NCBI RefSeq assembly: GCF_000194155.1
Contig: NZ_GL877878.1
Coordinates: 3,565,557 to 3,629,556, forward strand
Direction of reading: 5' to 3'
Length of the DNA: 64,000 bases
Source: Saccharopolyspora spinosa NRRL 18395
GTDB lineage: Bacteria > Actinomycetota > Actinomycetes > Mycobacteriales > Pseudonocardiaceae
Of the stretch, positions 1-7,645 are shown in pieces (position 1 is the stretch's first letter; each line of letters begins with the position of its first letter). The position numbers and the translations under genes are program-made. The notes beneath the pieces are model-generated. The model did no database searches, was not told where the DNA came from, and saw only the letters and a list, made by a program, of their open reading frames with translations.

Positions 1-2
1 CG

Positions 3-869
3 GTGGGCAGTGCTCAGGTCGCCGCCGCAGCGCTGGCCGGCGGGTTCGTGGACCAGGCCCTCGCCGACACCGACGAGGGCGCGGTCGCCTCGGTGGTGCC
101 CGCGAGCTTCGGCGGTGTGACCGCTGGCGGGATGAGCCTGGACTGGCTGGCTAAGGCGCTGCATCTGTGGCTGCTGGAACAGCTACTCGCGGGGATGTCT
201 CCGATGGATGCCCACCAGGCCGGGCTGCGGCGCGCACTGACCTACGCCTCGACCGAGATCAGCGACGCGGCGCGGTCGGCGGTGCAGATCGCCGAGACCG
301 CGCACCCCGGCGCGGCCGGGCACGAGCGCGTGGTCCGGCTTCCCGCCTGTGATCGCTGCGTCGTGCTGGCCGGAAAGTTCTACCGCTACAGCACGGGATT
401 TCTTCGGCATCCGCGCTGCGACTGCACGATGGTCCCGGTCAGCCGGGCCGAGTGGCGCGACGGAAAGCCGGGCACCGAGCCGGGGGCGCTGTTCGAGCAG
501 ATGTCGGAGGCCGAGCAGAACCGGCGCTTCGGCACCGCCAACGCCGAGACGATCCGCATGGGCGGCGACATCGCGCAGGTGGTCAATGCCCGGAGCGGGA
601 TGGCCACGGTCAAGAGCTTCGGCCGCACCCTCCAGGTCACGACCACGGGCACGACCAAGCGTGCTCTCTACGGCGGCTACGAGATCCGGCCCGACGGCAG
701 CCTGCGGCGACGCACGGACGCCGAGCTGCATAAGGAACCGGGCCGCCGGTACCGCACGACGAAAGCTCCTCGCCTGACACCGGGCGAGATTTTCCGGCTG
801 GGCGATGAGTTCGGATGGGGGCGCGAGGAGCTGGTGCGCCAGCTGCGCCGCTACGCCTACCTCCGCTAA
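3..869 (+). CDS. Phage minor head protein (VG15/MuF-like), probably 5'-partial
   Basis: The frame is open to the left edge, so the true start probably lies upstream of this GTG. The protein carries a Cys-rich signature near residues 115-145 (CDRCVVLAG, then RHPRCDCTM). This matches the conserved core of actinophage VG15/MuF-type minor head proteins, which sit beside the portal. It lies directly before the scaffold and capsid genes, as expected. Head assembly role comes from the family and position. No protease triad was identified. Confidence 0.65.
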   Translation: MGSAQVAAAALAGGFVDQALADTDEGAVASVVPASFGGVTAGGMSLDWLAKALHLWLLEQLLAGMSPMDAHQAGLRRALTYASTEISDAARSAVQIAETAHPGAAGHERVVRLPACDRCVVLAGKFYRYSTGFLRHPRCDCTMVPVSRAEWRDGKPGTEPGALFEQMSEAEQNRRFGTANAETIRMGGDIAQVVNARSGMATVKSFGRTLQVTTTGTTKRALYGGYEIRPDGSLRRRTDAELHKEPGRRYRTTKAPRLTPGEIFRLGDEFGWGREELVRQLRRYAYLR

Positions 870-958
870 AGCCGGTCGCGCCGCACGGCGCACCACCGCA
901 CCCCATGACCGGGCAGGCGCACGCCACCGCCCGGAGATCCCGCACGGGAGGAACCACC

Positions 959-1597
959 ATGTCCGATACCACCACCGACGCGCCCGCCGACGGCGGGACC
1001 GACGACACCACTCCCTCCGGCTCCGCTGGTGAGTCCCAGCCGGCGAGTCCGCCGCACGGCGAAACGCCCGCGCAGGCCGAACCGGAGAAGGACTACCGCA
1101 CGCTCTACGAACAAACCCTTGCGCAGTCCCGCAAGTGGGAGTCCCGCGCCAAAGAGAACAGCTCCAAGGCCAAGAAGTGGGACGAGGCCGAGGAAGCCAA
1201 CCGCAGCGAGGCCGAGAAATTGCAGTCTCGCGCCGAGCAGGCCGAGGCCCGTGCCCAGACCGCGCTGATCTCCGCGATCGATGCCGAGATCCGCGCCGCC
1301 GCCCACGGCTGGGCCAACCCCGCCGACGCACCGCGCTACCTCGACGACAAGGCCCGCTACATCGGCGATGACGGCGAGATCGACATCGACTCCATCGCCC
1401 GCGATGTCGCCGAAGTGCTCACCGACCGCCCGCACCTCGGCGCGGCCGAATCCGGCCGTCGGGGGCCCAATCCCGATCCGGGGCAGGGGGCGAGGGGCGC
1501 GCTGTCGGTGGCGGAGCAGATCCGCGACGCCGAACGCTCGGGAGATCACCGGGAAGCGCTGCGCCTGAAGACCGCGCAGCTGCTCGATCAGCGATAA
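959..1597 (+). CDS. Phage capsid scaffolding protein
   Basis: This 212-residue protein has a low-complexity acidic N-terminus rich in Thr, Asp and Ala. A charged alpha-helical middle (Lys/Glu/Ala-rich, about residues 45-105) is predicted to form a coiled coil. That composition and its place immediately before the major capsid gene are typical of siphophage scaffolds, which guide procapsid assembly and then leave. The start is the ATG at 959, preceded by a GGGAGGAA ribosome binding site. A longer in-frame start near 815 would overlap the previous gene and add an arginine-rich stretch, so it is not preferred. Confidence 0.7.
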   Translation: MSDTTTDAPADGGTDDTTPSGSAGESQPASPPHGETPAQAEPEKDYRTLYEQTLAQSRKWESRAKENSSKAKKWDEAEEANRSEAEKLQSRAEQAEARAQTALISAIDAEIRAAAHGWANPADAPRYLDDKARYIGDDGEIDIDSIARDVAEVLTDRPHLGAAESGRRGPNPDPGQGARGALSVAEQIRDAERSGDHREALRLKTAQLLDQR

Positions 1598-1642
1598 ACC
1601 GACGTCGCGGTGTCGGCGTCGTAGCAGACAAGGAGAGATGCG

Positions 1643-2638
1643 ATGCCCGGCATTACCGGCATGCTCAACACGTTCAACTCGCCGAACTTCGTCGGCGAGT
1701 TGTTCTCGGTCACGCCGACCGACACGCCGCTGCTGGCCTCGATCGGTGGGCTGACCGGCGGCCAGTCCACCGATTCCACGATTTTCACCTGGCAGTCCTA
1801 CGACCTACGTGCCGCCGATGACTCCCGGCAGCGCCTGGAGGGCGCCGACGCCCCGGAGGCCGAGGCCAGGACGCGGTGGAACAACTTCAACGTGGTGGAG
1901 ATCCACCAGGAGGCGTTGTCGATCACCTACACCCGCGAGGCCGCGACCGGCCAGTACGCCGCGACCGGGTCGAACGTGCCGACCTCGGCGTCGATCAGCG
2001 GGATCAACCCGGTCGGCGACGAGCTGACGTGGCAGACCCAGCGGCACCTGGAGCAGATCGCCCGCGACATCGAGCTGAGCTTCATCACCGGCCGCTTCGC
2101 GCAGCCCGGCGACAACGCCCAGCCCCGCAAGACACGCGGTCTGCTGCAAGCGATCGAGACCAACGTGATCACCAACGCCACCGCCGCGCCGCTGACGGCC
2201 GAGATGGTGATCGACCTGCTCCAGATGACCTGGGAGAACGGTGGCCTGACCGTCTCGGAGACGGCGACGCTGATCTGCAACGCCTACCAGAAGCGACAGC
2301 TGACCAAGGCGTTCATCTCCGACCGCAACTACCAGGAGCAGACCCGCAACGTCGGTGGCGTTAGCTTGCAGACCATCGAAACGGATTTCGGGCGGCTCAA
2401 CATCATGCTCAACCGCTACATGCCCGCCGACACGGTGGTGGTGGCGTCGCTGGACGAGCTGACCCCGGTGTTCCTGCGCGTCCCCGGTCGCGGATTCCTG
2501 TTCGCCGAGCCGCTGGCCAAGAGCGGCGCTAGCGACAAGTACCAGATCTACGGCGAGGTCGGCTTGAACTACGGCAACGAGCGCGCCCACGGCAAGATCA
2601 CCGGACTGACCACCGCCCCGGCCGCACCGGAGGCGTGA
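1643..2638 (+). CDS. Major capsid protein, SU10/DUF5309 type
   Basis: The 331-residue protein opens with a segment (TDTPLLASIGG; then the Asp- and Arg-rich part after LRAADDSRQR) that resembles SU10-like major capsid proteins (DUF5309), an HK97-fold family. It contains the typical body with QTQRHLEQIARDIELSF and a C-terminal stretch ending in a GNERAHGKI motif. It follows the scaffold gene and has an AAGGAGAG ribosome binding site before the ATG. It should form the icosahedral shell of the prophage virion. Confidence 0.8.
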   Translation: MPGITGMLNTFNSPNFVGELFSVTPTDTPLLASIGGLTGGQSTDSTIFTWQSYDLRAADDSRQRLEGADAPEAEARTRWNNFNVVEIHQEALSITYTREAATGQYAATGSNVPTSASISGINPVGDELTWQTQRHLEQIARDIELSFITGRFAQPGDNAQPRKTRGLLQAIETNVITNATAAPLTAEMVIDLLQMTWENGGLTVSETATLICNAYQKRQLTKAFISDRNYQEQTRNVGGVSLQTIETDFGRLNIMLNRYMPADTVVVASLDELTPVFLRVPGRGFLFAEPLAKSGASDKYQIYGEVGLNYGNERAHGKITGLTTAPAAPEA

Positions 2639-2752
2639 TGGGTGGCACGCCGAATCCCGGGACGCCGAAAGACAAACGGATTTCCGGGCGCGGGCGAAAC
2701 CCGGCCCGAAGACCGGCAGCCGCAACAAGCCGAAGCGGAAGGGAGGGCGGTC

Positions 2753-2956
2753 GTGAAGTTCACCTGCCAGCGGCATCCCGGCCTGTACGTGCGCGATTTG
2801 GGTGTGCGGTTCACCGATGGCGTGGCCGAGGTCGACGCCGCGACGGCGGCCCGGCTGCGCACCCTCCCGGCCGAGCTCGGAGTACGTCAGGCCGGCGGGG
2901 ATGAGGATCCCGGCACGGACGCCCCGGCCAAGGCCCGGAGAACGCGGCGCACGTGA
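2753..2956 (+). CDS. Small phage head protein, function unknown
   Basis: This is a 67-residue protein starting at GTG 2753 after an AAGGGAGG ribosome binding site. The frame can be read back to 2642, but the upstream part has no such site and low-complexity content. The core (HPGLYVRDLGVRF, then GVAEVDAATAARL) looks like the small proteins often found between capsid and connector genes. It may be a decoration or connector-associated protein. Its stop overlaps the next start, indicating translational coupling. Confidence 0.55.
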   Translation: MKFTCQRHPGLYVRDLGVRFTDGVAEVDAATAARLRTLPAELGVRQAGGDEDPGTDAPAKARRTRRT

Positions 2957-3318
2957 TGGCCGAGCTGTTCACAGCCGAGACCCTGGCCGCGCTGGTGGGC
3001 CGCCCGGTCTCGGCCGAGACCGGCGCAGCGATCCACACCTGGACGCTCGCGGCGATCCTCGGCGAGATCGGCGAGCTGCCCGACCCTGTGCCGCCCGACG
3101 TCACCGCGGTGGCCCTGGAGGTGGCCAAAGCGGCGGTGCCCACGCCGGGCGGTGCGGCCTCGACCACGATCGGCCCGTACGCGGCGACCTATACCGACAG
3201 CGGGGGCCCCCAGGGCATGGATCTCAGCAGGGAACAGCGCATCCGGCTACGGAAGGCAGCCGGGCTCGGCGCGGCCTTCAGCGTCGGCACCGGCAGCGCG
3301 ATCCTGGACGTCCCGTGA
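2956..3318 (+). CDS. Head-tail connector protein (Gp19/Gp15-like)
   Basis: The protein has 120 residues. It is an acidic helical protein followed by the pattern TIGPYAATY and a GMDLSREQRIRLRKAAG tail. This pattern is common in Gp19/Gp15/Gp42-like actinophage adaptor proteins encoded after the capsid gene. The ATG overlaps the stop of the previous gene by one base. A GTG one codon earlier is the alternative start. It probably forms part of the ring joining portal and tail. Confidence 0.6.
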   Translation: MAELFTAETLAALVGRPVSAETGAAIHTWTLAAILGEIGELPDPVPPDVTAVALEVAKAAVPTPGGAASTTIGPYAATYTDSGGPQGMDLSREQRIRLRKAAGLGAAFSVGTGSAILDVP

Positions 3319-3647
3319 TCCCCGAGGGCCTGGCGGGGCAGGTACTCACGGTCTCCAGACCGGCGGGCACCAATCGCTACGGCGATCCGCTGCCGCCCAC
3401 CGAGCACGAGATCCCCGGCTGCGTGCTGGCCCCGGGCGGTTCGACCGAGGACACCGACAGCGCCGATCAGGTCACCGCCCGCATGACCGTCTACACCGGA
3501 CCGGAGGCCGACGTACTGGCCACCGACCGGATCGTGCTGCCGGATGGCACCCACTGGGCGGTGACCGGCGGACCCCAGCGCTACCTGAGCCCGTTCGTGC
3601 CGGGCTCGGGCGTGTGCGTGATCAACCTGGAAAGGGTGACCGGCTGA
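3315..3647 (+). CDS. Head-tail joining / stopper protein
   Basis: This is a 110-residue beta-rich protein starting at GTG 3315, overlapping the previous stop by four bases (GTGA). Its content (TVYTGPEADVLATDRIVLPDGTHWAVTGGPQ) is like small head-closure or stopper proteins, which fold as beta barrels, and its order in the operon fits. No sequence motif fixes the assignment. The call rests on size, composition and synteny. Confidence 0.55.
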   Translation: MIPEGLAGQVLTVSRPAGTNRYGDPLPPTEHEIPGCVLAPGGSTEDTDSADQVTARMTVYTGPEADVLATDRIVLPDGTHWAVTGGPQRYLSPFVPGSGVCVINLERVTG

Positions 3648-3964
3648 TGTCCACTGTGGAAGTCGTCCTCAACCACCAGGGGCTCGGCGAGCTGCTGCGC
3701 GGCCTCGAGACCCACGAGCTCGTCATGGACCGTGCCCGAGGCGGCGCGCAGTTCGCCCAGAGCATCGCCCCGCACCGCAGCGGCGAGTACGCGGCGGGCA
3801 TCCACGCCGAAGACGGCGGCCTCGGCGGACCACGGCAGGACCGGGCCGTCGGGCTGATCGTCGCGACCGCCGGGCATTCGGCGGCCGTGGAATGGGGCAA
3901 CGCCCACCAGCCGCACCCGCACCACGTGCTCGCCCGCACGATCGACATCGTGGAAGCGGGCTAG
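3647..3964 (+). CDS. HK97 gp10-like tail completion protein
   Basis: The protein has 105 residues. It contains the pattern APHRSGEYAAGIHAE followed by AAVEWGNAHQPHPHHVLART, which matches the HK97 gp10-like family (RTGxL...VEfGt....aHPflrpA). These proteins act at the top of the tail during joining. The ATG overlaps the previous stop (TGATG), placing it firmly in the structural operon. Confidence 0.65.
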   Translation: MSTVEVVLNHQGLGELLRGLETHELVMDRARGGAQFAQSIAPHRSGEYAAGIHAEDGGLGGPRQDRAVGLIVATAGHSAAVEWGNAHQPHPHHVLARTIDIVEAG

Positions 3965-3966
3965 CG

Positions 3967-4359
3967 GTGGGCCTGGTCCTGCCACCGTTCCCCGACGCCG
4001 AGACCGTCGTCATGGCCCTGCTCGAACCCCTGGCATCGACCGTCACCGCGACCCCGGCCACCCTCGTTCCGCCGCTGATCCGCGTCAACCGGGTCGGCGG
4101 CAGCGACGACGGGATCACCGACCATCCCCGCATGGAGATCGCCTGCTACGGCCAGGACCGCGAGCAGGCGTGGCAGCTCGCCGAACAATGCCGACAGGCC
4201 ATCCTCGGCAGCCCCCGCACGGTGGCGCACGGCGTGCTCATCGACAACGCCCGCACCGACAACCCGCCTACCCAAACCCCGTACGCGCACACCGAGGACA
4301 TCCGCCGCGTCCTCGGCTACTTCCGGCTGTCGTGGCGTCGCCCCCGGGCTACCTCTTAA
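3967..4359 (+). CDS. Tail terminator-like protein
   Basis: The protein has 130 residues and starts at GTG 3967, two bases after the upstream stop. It contains PLIRVNRVGGSDDGITDHPRMEIACYGQDREQAWQLAEQCRQAI, a layout typical of siphophage tail terminator proteins of the gpU/gp17 class, which cap the tail tube. The last bases overlap convergently with the 3' end of the reverse-strand membrane protein gene, showing where the inserted cargo begins. Confidence 0.65.
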   Translation: MGLVLPPFPDAETVVMALLEPLASTVTATPATLVPPLIRVNRVGGSDDGITDHPRMEIACYGQDREQAWQLAEQCRQAILGSPRTVAHGVLIDNARTDNPPTQTPYAHTEDIRRVLGYFRLSWRRPRATS

Positions 4360-5083
4360 ACAGCAGCGTCAACATTCCGATCAGAAGGGTTGCAGAGACG
4401 CCAGCAAGTGCGATCGTGGCAGTTTGCCAATGGCGAACGGTCGTCGCTCGCTCCTTCCTGTACTCATCTTCTGTGACGGCGCGAATAATTGCATACGACC
4501 CAATTGTCTCCTTTATGGCCACCTTGGCGCCATACAGGAATGCTGCACCCATTCCAAATATAACAACGGCGCCGACGATTAGTTGGAGCGGCGAGTAAGG
4601 AACACCTTCAGGGTTGAGTCGCGTCGCATTCCAATCTAGAAGTAGAAATATTGTGCGGCCAAAAATAAGCAGTCCCACCGATCCGAATACCAAAGCAAAT
4701 AGGATCTCGTGCCATCGTGGCCGAGTTGCCCGCTGCTTCGTTTGTCGCGAACGTGCCCAGTGGCCGTACACGGCTTCACATGTTTCAGGATCTCCGACTG
4801 CCTCTGCGGAACTTCGAGAAAGGTGAACTTCGACAGTTTTGCCCTTCACTGCGAGTTGCTGTGACTCAAGGTCAGATAGAGAGCGGAGGTCCACTGCCTC
4901 ATCGAAAGTGCCGCCGTTGAATTCCATCACGGGGGCGTCGCCGTCCCCGTCGAGACGTTTTATCTCGTCACAAAGCGCCTGGAGTCCATCAATTGTCACT
5001 AATACCTTGCCGAGGTCGCGGAATTCCTTCGTGACCAGGCTTGATCCACGTCTGTGCACAACCACGCAACGCAGCGTACCCAT
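4349..5083 (-). CDS. Prophage cargo (moron) membrane protein, function unknown
   Basis: This 244-residue protein is encoded on the strand opposite to the phage structural genes, between the tail terminator and the major tail protein. Residues 1-122 are soluble and mixed in charge. Three hydrophobic segments follow at about 126-149, 166-186 and 222-243. Its DNA is visibly poorer in G+C than the flanking phage genes, which suggests separate acquisition and independent expression from the lysogen. No family was recognised. The location and membrane anchoring fit a lysogenic-conversion or superinfection-exclusion role, but that is inference. Confidence 0.75.
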   Translation of the reverse strand: MGTLRCVVVHRRGSSLVTKEFRDLGKVLVTIDGLQALCDEIKRLDGDGDAPVMEFNGGTFDEAVDLRSLSDLESQQLAVKGKTVEVHLSRSSAEAVGDPETCEAVYGHWARSRQTKQRATRPRWHEILFALVFGSVGLLIFGRTIFLLLDWNATRLNPEGVPYSPLQLIVGAVVIFGMGAAFLYGAKVAIKETIGSYAIIRAVTEDEYRKERATTVRHWQTATIALAGVSATLLIGMLTLLFKR

Positions 5084-5125
5084 CCGTCACGGTCGGTGTC
5101 CGGGATTTGAACAAGAGGAGACGTG

Positions 5126-5824
5126 ATGACCGCTCCATCAGGGACGAGCTACGAAGCTCTGCGCGACAAGAAGAACCAGCTGATCCGTAAGGCTCTGGAG
5201 GGCTCGGTGTTCATCGCCGACGAGTCCGCGGAGTTGCCGACGGCGCTGACGACGGGCGACGCGGCGCAGCTGCTCCCGTTGCCATCGGGGTATGAGGATG
5301 TCGGCTGGGTGGAGAAGTCCGACGGGGCCACGTGGTCGCGTTCGGTGGACACCTCGGATGTGGAGTCGTGGGGTGCGGTCGAGCCCACCCGTACCGACAT
5401 CGTGAAGCAGACCGACGGGCTGAAGTTCATCGCGCAGGAGACCAAGCGGCGCACCCTGGAGATCTACGAGAGCGTGAACCTCGCCGAGGTCACCCCCGAT
5501 TCGACCACGGGCGAAGTCACCTTCGACCGCCCGACGCGTCCCGCCCCGCGCTACTTCCGAGCGATGGGGCTGTTCCAGGACGGCGCGGGAGCGGACACGA
5601 TCTACGTCGCCAAGCTCGCGCCACGGGCCGCCGTCACCTCGACCGGCGACCAGAAGTGGTCCGACGGTGAGGTTGTTGGCTACGACGTGACGTTCACGGC
5701 CTACTTCGACGCGGCTGCGGGCACGGCGATGCGGTTCTTCTTCGGCGGCCCCGGCTGGAAGGCGTTGCTGGAGGACATGGGGTTCAAGACCGCTCCGGCG
5801 ACCGCCGGCCAGAACGGAGCGTGA
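5126..5824 (+). CDS. Major tail (tube) protein
   Basis: The protein has 232 residues and is beta-rich. Its elements PLPSGYEDVGWVEKSDGATWSRS and ESWGAVEPTRTDIVKQTDGLKFIAQETKR are characteristic of actinophage major tail tube proteins. The ATG at 5126 has an AGAGGAG site at ideal distance; the GTG one codon earlier is too close to it. It stacks into the tail tube around the tape measure. Cargo genes flank it on both sides. Confidence 0.75.
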   Translation: MTAPSGTSYEALRDKKNQLIRKALEGSVFIADESAELPTALTTGDAAQLLPLPSGYEDVGWVEKSDGATWSRSVDTSDVESWGAVEPTRTDIVKQTDGLKFIAQETKRRTLEIYESVNLAEVTPDSTTGEVTFDRPTRPAPRYFRAMGLFQDGAGADTIYVAKLAPRAAVTSTGDQKWSDGEVVGYDVTFTAYFDAAAGTAMRFFFGGPGWKALLEDMGFKTAPATAGQNGA

Positions 5825-5833
5825 CGTTCGTGG

Positions 5834-6460
5834 GTGCCCTATGTCGCTCTGGATGTCGGGACAGAACCCTACCCTTGCGTGGTGCCAAACGATCGTCCGT
5901 CAATCCCCGCTGAGCTGCGCCGTGCTGTGCTGGTTGAGGCAGGGCACCGGTGCGCGATTCCGACGTGTCGGCAGTACCCGGTCGATATTGATCACATCGT
6001 CGACTGGGCGAAAGTACAGCGGCACGATTTCGACAACTTGATCGCGTTGTGCCCGACCTGCCACGCTCGCAAGACCCGCGGTGAGATCGACATCAAGTCG
6101 ATGAAGCAGTACAAGATCAACCTGGGCGTGCTGACTAGCCGCTACACCGACCTCGAACTACGACTCCTGCGGTGGTTGGTGGACTACATGCCTGGGCGCG
6201 GTCGCCCGATGCTTCCCGATGGCATGATCTGGGTGGTCGGAGACCTGCTGTCTGACGGCTTGATCGAGCTGCGCGATGACGGCTGGCTGCTTCCGTCCGG
6301 CCACCCTGACGGCCCGGGTCCGAACAATTTTATGAAGCAAGTGGCCACTGATCGGAACGCGAGGTACGTGTCCCTGACAGATAAGGGCCGCGAACTGGTT
6401 GAACGCTGGTTTGGAGCCAAGCCTCTTGACTGGGTTTGGCGCTTCAAGCCCCTTGACTGA
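5834..6460 (+). CDS. HNH endonuclease domain protein
   Basis: This 208-residue protein has an HNH/zinc-finger core: C40 and C45, D53-H54 (DIDHI), N68 (DNLIALC), then C73, C76 and H77 (CPTCHARK). The C-terminal half (about 110-205) is helical with a LTDKGRELVERWF segment resembling a winged-helix tail. It sits on the same strand between major tail protein and tail chaperone, where phages normally have no nuclease, so it may be a mobile or homing-type HNH gene. It starts at GTG 5834; the ribosome binding site is weak. It is distinct from a terminase-associated HNH, which would map near the packaging genes. Confidence 0.7.
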   Translation: MPYVALDVGTEPYPCVVPNDRPSIPAELRRAVLVEAGHRCAIPTCRQYPVDIDHIVDWAKVQRHDFDNLIALCPTCHARKTRGEIDIKSMKQYKINLGVLTSRYTDLELRLLRWLVDYMPGRGRPMLPDGMIWVVGDLLSDGLIELRDDGWLLPSGHPDGPGPNNFMKQVATDRNARYVSLTDKGRELVERWFGAKPLDWVWRFKPLD

Positions 6461-6674
6461 TCCGTGCCGTGCCCCTTGGCGACCACGCCGCTCCAATCGA
6501 AACGCACGGGCACTCGCGCAGCTTTGAAGGCGCAGCCGAGTGGGTAGCTCGCCGTCGGCTGGCTGAGGCATTCGAGACGTGGCGCGGCGCTGGCGGTTGG
6601 GGTGGCCACGGCGCCACGCCACACCCTTCGCCTCACGTATCCGGCCACCCCGCCCAACCACCAGGAGGACCGCG

Positions 6675-6878
6675 ATGCCCACCCTCCGAGCCCCATCGGG
6701 CCGGACGTACCGGACCGATGACGACACCGAGGTCCGCAACCTCACCCTCGGCTACGGCTACACCGTCGTTCCCGACAAACCGGCCGCGCCCGAGGAAACC
6801 GAGCCCGCCGAGCGTCGCCCCGGCCGCCGGAAGGCGACCAAGACCGACGACACCCCGGCCGACGAGACGACCGAGTAA
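6675..6878 (+). CDS. Small phage protein before the tail chaperone
   Basis: The protein has 67 residues (starting MPTLRAPSGRTYRTDDDTEV) with a charged, disordered C-terminus rich in Pro, Glu and Thr. The ATG has a CCAGGAGGA ribosome binding site. Small proteins of this type are common next to the tail tube and chaperone genes in actinophages. Function unknown. The 214 bases upstream, after the HNH gene, show no convincing gene. Confidence 0.55.
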   Translation: MPTLRAPSGRTYRTDDDTEVRNLTLGYGYTVVPDKPAAPEETEPAERRPGRRKATKTDDTPADETTE

Positions 6879-6896
6879 GAAGGAGACCACCCCACG

Positions 6897-7202
6897 ATGG
6901 CCAAGACCTACAAGTACAGCCGCTACGTCGCCGAGGCCAAGAAGGAGCCGTTCGTCCTCGAACTGGACGACGGCGACCAGATCAGCATCCAGGCTCCGTC
7001 CGGCGAAGTCCTGCTGGAGATCGAGGAGGCGTTCAGTTCCCGGCGTCGTCTGGAGCTGCTGACCGGCGATCAGTACGACCGCGTGTTTGAGCTGGTGCGC
7101 CATGCCCCGGCAGGAGCGCTCAACGGCTTGGTCTCCGACATGGTTGAGCACTTTGGACTATCGCCGGTGCCGCCGGGGGGTGGGCGGGCCTCGTCGCGCT
7201 GA
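6897..7202 (+). CDS. Tail assembly chaperone, short form (gpG-like)
   Basis: The protein has 101 residues and begins MAKTYKYSRYVAEAKKEPFVLELDDG, followed by a helical region. Position, size and the downstream overlapping frame identify it as the unshifted product of the tail-assembly chaperone pair, which binds the tape measure during tail assembly. An AAGGAG ribosome binding site precedes the ATG. The gene ends shortly after a G-rich slippery heptamer at 7175-7181. Confidence 0.75.
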   Translation: MAKTYKYSRYVAEAKKEPFVLELDDGDQISIQAPSGEVLLEIEEAFSSRRRLELLTGDQYDRVFELVRHAPAGALNGLVSDMVEHFGLSPVPPGGGRASSR

Positions 7203-7639
7203 TCGAGGACTACGGCGAGGCCCTTGAGTACGACGTTCAGCACGAACTCGGGATCGACATCCTGGAGTTCTTCACCGGCAGACGCCCGTGGCCGCAGCTG
7301 TACCGGCTGATCGAGCGGCTACCGGATCACTCCCACTACAAGGTCGCCATCCGCGATGACGACGAGCTGGCTCGCCGACAGCGCGAAGCCGAGCGCACCA
7401 GCCCGCAGGCCGCGCCACGTCCGGGCGTGGACGCCCACACCTGGACCCCGGAGCGGGCGGCGCTGACCGACATCGCCGACATCCTGCTGACCATCCGGGC
7501 CTCGCTGGACGCTCAACGCACCGGCAAGAGCCAGAAGCCCGATTCCATGCCCCGTCCGACGTTGGCACGAGACCGGCTGGACGCGGCCGACCGTCACCAC
7601 CGTCACCAGGAGCGAGTGCGGCTGATGCTCGGGAGGTGA
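6897..7639 (+). CDS. Tail assembly chaperone, -1 frameshift fusion (gpGT-like)
   Basis: Reading G_GGG_GGT at 7175-7181 with a -1 slip joins the short form to an open frame that runs to 7639 and has no plausible start of its own at the junction. The extension reads WAGLVALIEDYGEALEYDVQ and later FFTGRRPWPQLYRLIERLP, the classical second-half pattern of siphophage chaperones. The fusion would be 247 residues. Programmed frameshifting here is conserved knowledge for tailed phages; use of this particular heptamer is inferred from the sequence. Confidence 0.75.
7175..7181 (+). promoter_or_regulatory. -1 ribosomal frameshift slippery heptamer
   Basis: The sequence G_GGG_GGT fits X_XXY_YYZ exactly in the reading frame of the upstream chaperone gene. 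Slipping back one base places ribosomes in the frame that stays open to 7639. The fit with chaperone synteny makes this the likely recoding site. Confidence 0.7.
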
Positions 7640-7645
7640 TCTCCC

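Noticed and set aside
183..1331. Long minus-strand frame across the minor head and scaffold genes
   Set aside because: Low-complexity Arg-rich translation, antisense to two supported genes.
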